Source: Flavobacterium selenitireducens (GTDB lineage Bacteria > Bacteroidota > Bacteroidia > Flavobacteriales > Flavobacteriaceae). From it: DNA of 64,000 nt. Under the pieces are notes generated by a model that was given only the letters and a program-made list of their open reading frames with translations, did no database searches and was not told the DNA's origin. Below, piece after piece: positions 61,001 to 64,000 of the stretch; positions within the stretch are counted from its first letter, which is position 1, and each line of letters starts with the position of its first letter. Made by a program: the position numbers and the translations under genes. The stretch is taken from contig NZ_JAAVIY010000003.1 in assembly GCF_014748335.1 (NCBI RefSeq), forward strand, positions 124,001-188,000, given 5' to 3'.

Positions 61001-61736
61001 ATTAGGGTTTTTCAACGTCATTGTCAATCTCCTCAAGCGTTTGTGGGGGGCAATCCAAAGCATAGGAAATGATTGCAGCTGCAATAAGTATACACAAGAA
61101 TCCGTTAGAGGGGCATGGATTCGGCCGGATTTCCCGGTCATCAACGAGTGGCTTTCCGATGTTTTCGACGGCGGAGGGAACAAAAGGCAAACAAAGAAGG
61201 AAAGCAAGCCGGTAAAGGACAGGGACAAATTGACCGCGCTCGACATGGACGGTGCCGGGTTGGTTGAAGGAGATAATTCGATTTCAAATGTCGACATCAC
61301 TATCCCAAGGTTCGTAACCCCGACTCCCCGACCTAAGATTAAACCGGTCCCGACATTGGACAATAAACCAATAGAGATTGGCAAGACCTATAATCGCCAC
61401 ATTCAGTTCGCCGGGAATTCGAGTACGTTGAATCTACCGTTAACCGAACGAACGATGAGAGACATGCTAAAAACGCTGAAAGATTTCCCGCAAGTTCATT
61501 TTATGATTTCAACGAGTGTATCGGTATCCTCCGGTAGGGGGGCAACCCTGAATTCCTTGACAACGGTTGATGGTAAAACGGGAACGCTTGGTGGTTTGAT
61601 GTCCGCGCGGGCTAATGCGATATATAAATTCCTCATCCGTCGTGGTGTAAAACCCAAGCAGTTGTCGATTGGCGTCGGAAAAATAAAAACGGATGGAAGT
61701 CAACCTGACGCCACCTTTACGGTAACCAACAAATGA
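58077..61736 (+). CDS. RHS/YD-repeat protein 2 with core domain and OmpA-like C-terminus
   Basis: A 1219-residue exported protein with signal peptide MKKSFLLSLVLPLAGWGQ. The N-terminus (about 30-160) resembles DUF6443: VSVTYFDGLGKPIQEISHRQ, then SIRYDDFGRQTKDYLPA. YD repeats fill the middle. The RHS-repeat-associated core lies near 849-975 with YVDHLGNIRIRY, YYPFGLKHNNYN, YNGKEWQDELGINFYDFGFR and PDIGRFTTMDPMA. After a variable linker, the tail (about 1101-1219) is not a toxin but looks OmpA-like: HIQFAGNSSTLNLPL, then SARANAIYKFLIRRGVKPKQ and LSIGVGKIK. This would tie the protein to peptidoglycan or imitate such a domain. Its stop lies inside the next start codon pair (ATGATG). Confidence 0.87.
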   Translation: MKKSFLLSLVLPLAGWGQSVDQNYTKATVYRVPTNTTIANPTPEQAKVSVTYFDGLGKPIQEISHRQSASGKDIVNSIRYDDFGRQTKDYLPAPASDATMLFRDSLTVNTALSNYPQYLGDISFFQRRLDASPLGRTLKQGAPGYSWQIGSGHEIKFDYQANLNNEVKLITAISSWDAGLGVFKPMIDEGGANSYPAGRLYKTVTKDENWETGDGLNRTTEEFKDVQGRVILKRRYNLSDPHDTYYVYDQFGNLTYVIPPAVTGTLTQGKLNGQCYQYRYDRRERIAHKKLPGKSWEFMVYDKLDRVVANGPVASPFTNTVRNNNGWLITKYDALDRVVLTGWMAQAADSISWKARQAERDAEMTNFSETKTATTTNTTVNGVAFRYSNVAWPTTTFHVLTVNYYDDYNFPNAPATIPSFVMSDASQAVHYNQTTKPKGLPTGTYARVLEATTAYRREVNHLLYDIYGREVRNHKLNHLGGYTYSDAKLDFAGQLLNQEIQHKYTSSSASNTNVLIKQGHTYTPQGLLAKTLHTVNGNPTESLLKQEYDELGNVLVKRVGGSDLSGLECLQKVEYYHNIRGWLTDINYIGEPSTNLPIFQGNDPDDLFKFQIRYETPSPDNDFLPPTPGEAMYNGNISETQWKTRNDMIQRRYRYFYDDLYRLTDANYEKPGNPTPETNSYNEAVDYDKNGNITLLTRNGEYDDNLYFLEIDNLSYVYDLNKVDRLLKVTDNSSIGSGFYDGNISGNDYGYDAYGNLIIDKNKGIKVITYNHLNLPIGVEKNTSENVIYTYNALGDKVAKSWTSTTGSGNTDYLGIFQYTDGTLDFVSTSEGNLEASLTSSGLIFRYVYNYVDHLGNIRIRYAADSETGEVKILEENNYYPFGLKHNNYNMSRSAYIDGVGVGPCTDCPKSFNYKYNGKEWQDELGINFYDFGFRHYMPDIGRFTTMDPMADFTSYQSPYVVSDNNPVLNMDEDGLGFFNVIVNLLKRLWGAIQSIGNDCSCNKYTQESVRGAWIRPDFPVINEWLSDVFDGGGNKRQTKKESKPVKDRDKLTALDMDGAGLVEGDNSISNVDITIPRFVTPTPRPKIKPVPTLDNKPIEIGKTYNRHIQFAGNSSTLNLPLTERTMRDMLKTLKDFPQVHFMISTSVSVSSGRGATLNSLTTVDGKTGTLGGLMSARANAIYKFLIRRGVKPKQLSIGVGKIKTDGSQPDATFTVTNK

Positions 61737-62287
61737 TGTACAAAATTCTGTTCGCGGCCCTCTGTATCGTATTCGTATCGAACGAACCACGCTCGTATTT
61801 CGATTCCATGCCGCAGGACATCGACAAGATACCTTGGTCGTCGACCAAAAAGTTGACCTGGCCCGATTTTCAGGGGGTTCCGGATACGGCCAGGTCGAAC
61901 CTTGCCGCTATGTCTACCGTTGTCGTCGAAATTTCTGATGGCCATTGGGAAGGTGACATTCCCAAATTTAAAATCGGAACCTATTTTATTAAAAGTAAAT
62001 CCTGGACAACCACGAATGATAACTATACGTTGAATCATGAGCAGGTGCATTTTGATCTTCATGAACTATACGCACGCAAGATTCGCAAGGCGTTCGACAG
62101 CCTGAACCGCAAAAAAGTTTCCGAAGTTCCCAGTTATCAAAAAGTATATAACCGCTATCTCGAAGAGGCAACCGCCCGCCACTATCGTTACGACAGTGAA
62201 GCGAATTTCAACGAGATAAAGCAACAGCAGTGGAGCCGGCAAGTCCAAAGCGACATTCAGCAAACCAAGCAATACGAAGCACAATGA
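61733..62287 (+). CDS. DUF922-like putative zinc metallopeptidase
   Basis: A 184-residue exported protein with an N-terminal hydrophobic segment (about 4-17). The opening IPWSSTKKLTWPDFQGVPD is the DUF922 mark, and YTLNHEQVHFDLHELYARK contains HEQVH (His102, Glu103, His106), a gluzincin-like zinc site. A possible third ligand is Glu111 or the Glu pair in YLEEATARHYRY. Its start overlaps the stop of the RHS gene by 4 bp, so it is the last gene of the operon. It may process the RHS or T9SS protein, or be exported with them. Confidence 0.78.
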   Translation: MMYKILFAALCIVFVSNEPRSYFDSMPQDIDKIPWSSTKKLTWPDFQGVPDTARSNLAAMSTVVVEISDGHWEGDIPKFKIGTYFIKSKSWTTTNDNYTLNHEQVHFDLHELYARKIRKAFDSLNRKKVSEVPSYQKVYNRYLEEATARHYRYDSEANFNEIKQQQWSRQVQSDIQQTKQYEAQ

Positions 62288-62314
62288 AAAAGGTGGGGCT
62301 TACTCGCCTTTCGT

Positions 62315-62860
62315 TTATCTGCACAACGCACAATGCGCGCCGATTGCTGCCGAAACGCCGACGGGATTCGTCGCGATTGCCGCGCATCCCGTGAATCCGT
62401 CGCAAAACGCTTGGAATTCGCGCACGAAACATTGTCCGAAGGTTTCGTTTATCGGATGATTCACACAAGGATTGACAGGTAATCGCATCGTCGTAATGGA
62501 CAATCGCTGGTCTGGCGACTTGGTCTCGTCGGCATCATAGACCAACTTATATTTGCCGTCGTTGATCGCGCTTCCCTCGATAATCACAATGTTGGGATCT
62601 TGAGTGGAAGCGATGTAGAGTTTTTTTTGGTCGGGATACGTAATCGTGATGAGGCCGTGCGATCCGAATTCGGTCGATGCGCCGTAGCGTTCGCGCATCG
62701 CGTTTTTGAAATCGAGGTCACCTTGGGATGTCCTGGCGTAATCGGCGCCGGGCTCGCTTACAGATGAGTTGGTCTTCTGTCCCGATGTAGATACGGGATG
62801 ATCTCCTGATTCGCAACCCAACGCCAAAAGGATCAGGAATGCGGCTGATAATTTTTTCAT
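62315..62860 (-). CDS. Cys-rich predicted lipoprotein
   Basis: A 181-residue lipoprotein with the lipobox LLALGC (Cys16). The middle has a beta domain (HGLITITYPDQKKLYIASTQ, YKLVYDADET). The last 52 residues contain six Cys (NPCVNHP, GQCFVREFQAFCDGFTGCAA, AHCALCR), likely three disulphides. The family is not recognised. It converges on the RHS operon, 27 bp away, so it is a separate unit. Confidence 0.7.
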   Translation of the reverse strand: MKKLSAAFLILLALGCESGDHPVSTSGQKTNSSVSEPGADYARTSQGDLDFKNAMRERYGASTEFGSHGLITITYPDQKKLYIASTQDPNIVIIEGSAINDGKYKLVYDADETKSPDQRLSITTMRLPVNPCVNHPINETFGQCFVREFQAFCDGFTGCAAIATNPVGVSAAIGAHCALCR

Positions 62861-62961
62861 AGTAGTCGATTTGAGCGGTATTAATTTAAGGTTTTAATCG
62901 TATCAAAAATTAGCCCGTCTTAAGTTCATGGGAATTATGTAACTTTCGTCGGAAATCATGG

Positions 62962-63243
62962 ATGTTGGCAGTAATGGAAATTTCAAAAAGTACCTTTCTT
63001 GGCGCCCTTCTCGTCATCACGATGGCGGCGACCGCTTTTGGCGTATTCTGCAAACTTCAGGGTTATCCCGAAACCTTGTTCGTAGCGGTCGGTTTGGGGA
63101 CATTTGGCATTTTTTGGATCGTAACTTTGTATGACATCTGGAAAAGCCAACTGAAAAACAAAACCCTTTTACTTTTGCTCACGCTGTTGATTCCATTCGT
63201 GTCACCCGTTATCTATTTCAAGCTTCGCGAGGACGAAAATTGA
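62962..63243 (+). CDS. Small three-helix membrane protein
   Basis: A 93-residue protein with three hydrophobic segments (FLGALLVITMAATAFGVF, LFVAVGLGTFGIFWIVTLYD, TLLLLLTLLIPFVSPVIYF) and a short acidic end. Met5 (62974) is an alternative start. No family is recognised. TAACTTTC at 62939-62946 is a near-match to the -7 box. Confidence 0.6.
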   Translation: MLAVMEISKSTFLGALLVITMAATAFGVFCKLQGYPETLFVAVGLGTFGIFWIVTLYDIWKSQLKNKTLLLLLTLLIPFVSPVIYFKLREDEN

Positions 63244-63360
63244 TCCAACCAAGTTGATTGTACGAGATAACTAATCCAAAGCTACCTCATTTCCGCCTAA
63301 TTGTGTAAGGTTCAGATCGTATCTAAAAGGTTTCTTTGGATAAACGAACACAGGACAATT

Positions 63361-64000
63361 ATGGCACAAGACGACACTTCTGCAAACCATCAGGATGACA
63401 AGCAACGCGATTTCTCGCTGAACAAATCAGATGGTACCAATAAATTCATGACTACCGACCACGGCGTCAGGATCAACGACGACAATAACTGGCTCAAGGC
63501 CGGCGAGCGAGGGCCATCCCTGCTCGAGGACTTCATCATGCGCGAAAAGATCACGCATTTCGATCACGAGCGGATTCCGGAAAGAATCGTGCACGCCAGA
63601 GGTTCCGGAGCTCACGGCTTTTTTGAAGTCACCAATCCGATCCCGCAATTCACCAAAGCCGGATTTTTACAGAAGGCCGGCCAAAAAACACCCGTCTTTA
63701 CACGATTTTCTACCGTTGCCGGGAGCCGCGGCTCTACCGATCTGGCTCGCGACGTCCGCGGTTTTGCCGTAAAATTCTATACACAGGAAGGTAATTTTGA
63801 CCTTGTCGGAAACAACATTCCGGTGTTTTTCATACAGGATGCGGCCAAATTTCCTGACTTGGTCCACGCGGTCAAGCCCGAGCCTCACAACGAAATCCCG
63901 CAAGCATCTTCGGCCCACGACACGTTTTGGGACTTTATCTCGCTCATGCCGGAATCGATGCATATGATCATGTGGACGATGTCCGACAGGGCGATTCCAC
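63361..64000 (+). CDS. Haem catalase, 3' end outside window
   Basis: The first 213 residues of a monofunctional catalase that turns hydrogen peroxide into water and oxygen. The distal haem site is complete: His78 ([16 protein letters not shown]) and Asn151 ([16 protein letters not shown]), plus [20 protein letters not shown] and [11 protein letters not shown]. The N-terminal extension of about 30 hydrophilic residues before MTTDHG and the [14 protein letters not shown] block resemble large-subunit (KatE/HPII-like) catalases more than small ones. The frame is open to the window edge, so the proximal Tyr and C-terminal domain cannot be seen. Confidence 0.93.
   Translation, partial: MAQDDTSANHQDDKQRDFSLNKSDGTNKFMTTDHGVRINDDNNWLKAGERGPSLLEDFIMREKITHFDHERIPERIVHARGSGAHGFFEVTNPIPQFTKAGFLQKAGQKTPVFTRFSTVAGSRGSTDLARDVRGFAVKFYTQEGNFDLVGNNIPVFFIQDAAKFPDLVHAVKPEPHNEIPQASSAHDTFWDFISLMPESMHMIMWTMSDRAIP

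Noticed and set aside
54559-61736. T9SS sorting domain on the RHS proteins
   Set aside because: Neither protein ends with the PNP-start and GIY-V-KV pattern seen in the gene at 52618.
61733-62860. Immunity gene for an RHS toxin
   Set aside because: The gene next to the RHS tail has an HExxH site and the following one is a convergent lipoprotein; the RHS tail itself does not look like a toxin.

Overview
The window is chromosomal DNA of a pigmented member of the Bacteroidota, most likely Flavobacteriaceae (Flavobacterium or a close relative). The evidence is several TAnnTTTG -7 boxes with few Shine-Dalgarno sequences, a protein with a type IX secretion C-terminal domain, a DUF983 protein, paired RHS/YD-repeat proteins, and above all a flexirubin-type pigment locus. 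Lines I counted by hand are about 48-57% G+C, which is high for Flavobacterium. The exception is the first kilobase, at roughly 25-37%.

Layout. 1-11.8 kb is housekeeping and accessory DNA: a TPR sensor kinase cut by the window edge and its response regulator, thiL, a DinB-like protein, a WYL-type regulator, a GNAT acetyltransferase overlapping a glyoxalase-fold gene, lepA, and three secreted proteins of which the outer two are paralogues. 11.8-45.5 kb is one large dialkylresorcinol/aryl-polyene (flexirubin) locus. A halogenase-like flavoenzyme reads left. Everything else reads right in three tightly packed blocks (13.2-19.0, 19.3-22.2 and 23.0-45.5 kb), separated by gaps that hold two copies of a structured repeat, a gene relic and TAnnTTTG promoters. 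45.6-52.3 kb is ordinary: dusB, DUF983, an AraC regulator, a LolC/E-like permease with rbfA, a lipoprotein, an LLM flavin oxidoreductase and a stand-alone receiver. 52.6-62.3 kb is a four-gene operon of a T9SS-exported repeat protein, two giant RHS/YD-repeat proteins and a DUF922-like putative metallopeptidase. The end holds a Cys-rich lipoprotein, a small membrane protein and the start of a catalase.

How the pigment genes fit together (family knowledge plus inference). Tyrosine ammonia-lyase makes 4-coumarate. The PaaK-like ligase activates it for loading on one of two acyl carrier proteins. A type II PKS extends it: ketosynthases, a ketosynthase/chain-length-factor-like pair, the FabG reductase, and two hotdog dehydratases, one of which has lost its catalytic His. 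This gives the aryl-polyene acid. DarB and DarA make the dialkylresorcinol from fatty acyl thioesters. The two halves must then be esterified. The locus carries four unrelated acyl-transfer folds (LpxL-like, BtrH-like, C45 Ntn-hydrolase lipoprotein, PlsC domain), any of which could do this. An ABC exporter, an MMPL-PlsC fusion, LolA, a lipoprotein, two beta-barrel proteins, a GT2-DUF2062 protein and a polysaccharide deacetylase point to a membrane-linked, possibly glycosylated, route to the outer membrane.

The least explained parts are the RHS operon, whose second protein ends in an OmpA-like module instead of a toxin, the MMPL-PlsC-methyltransferase-like triple fusion, and the HTH-like/BtrH-like gene pair.
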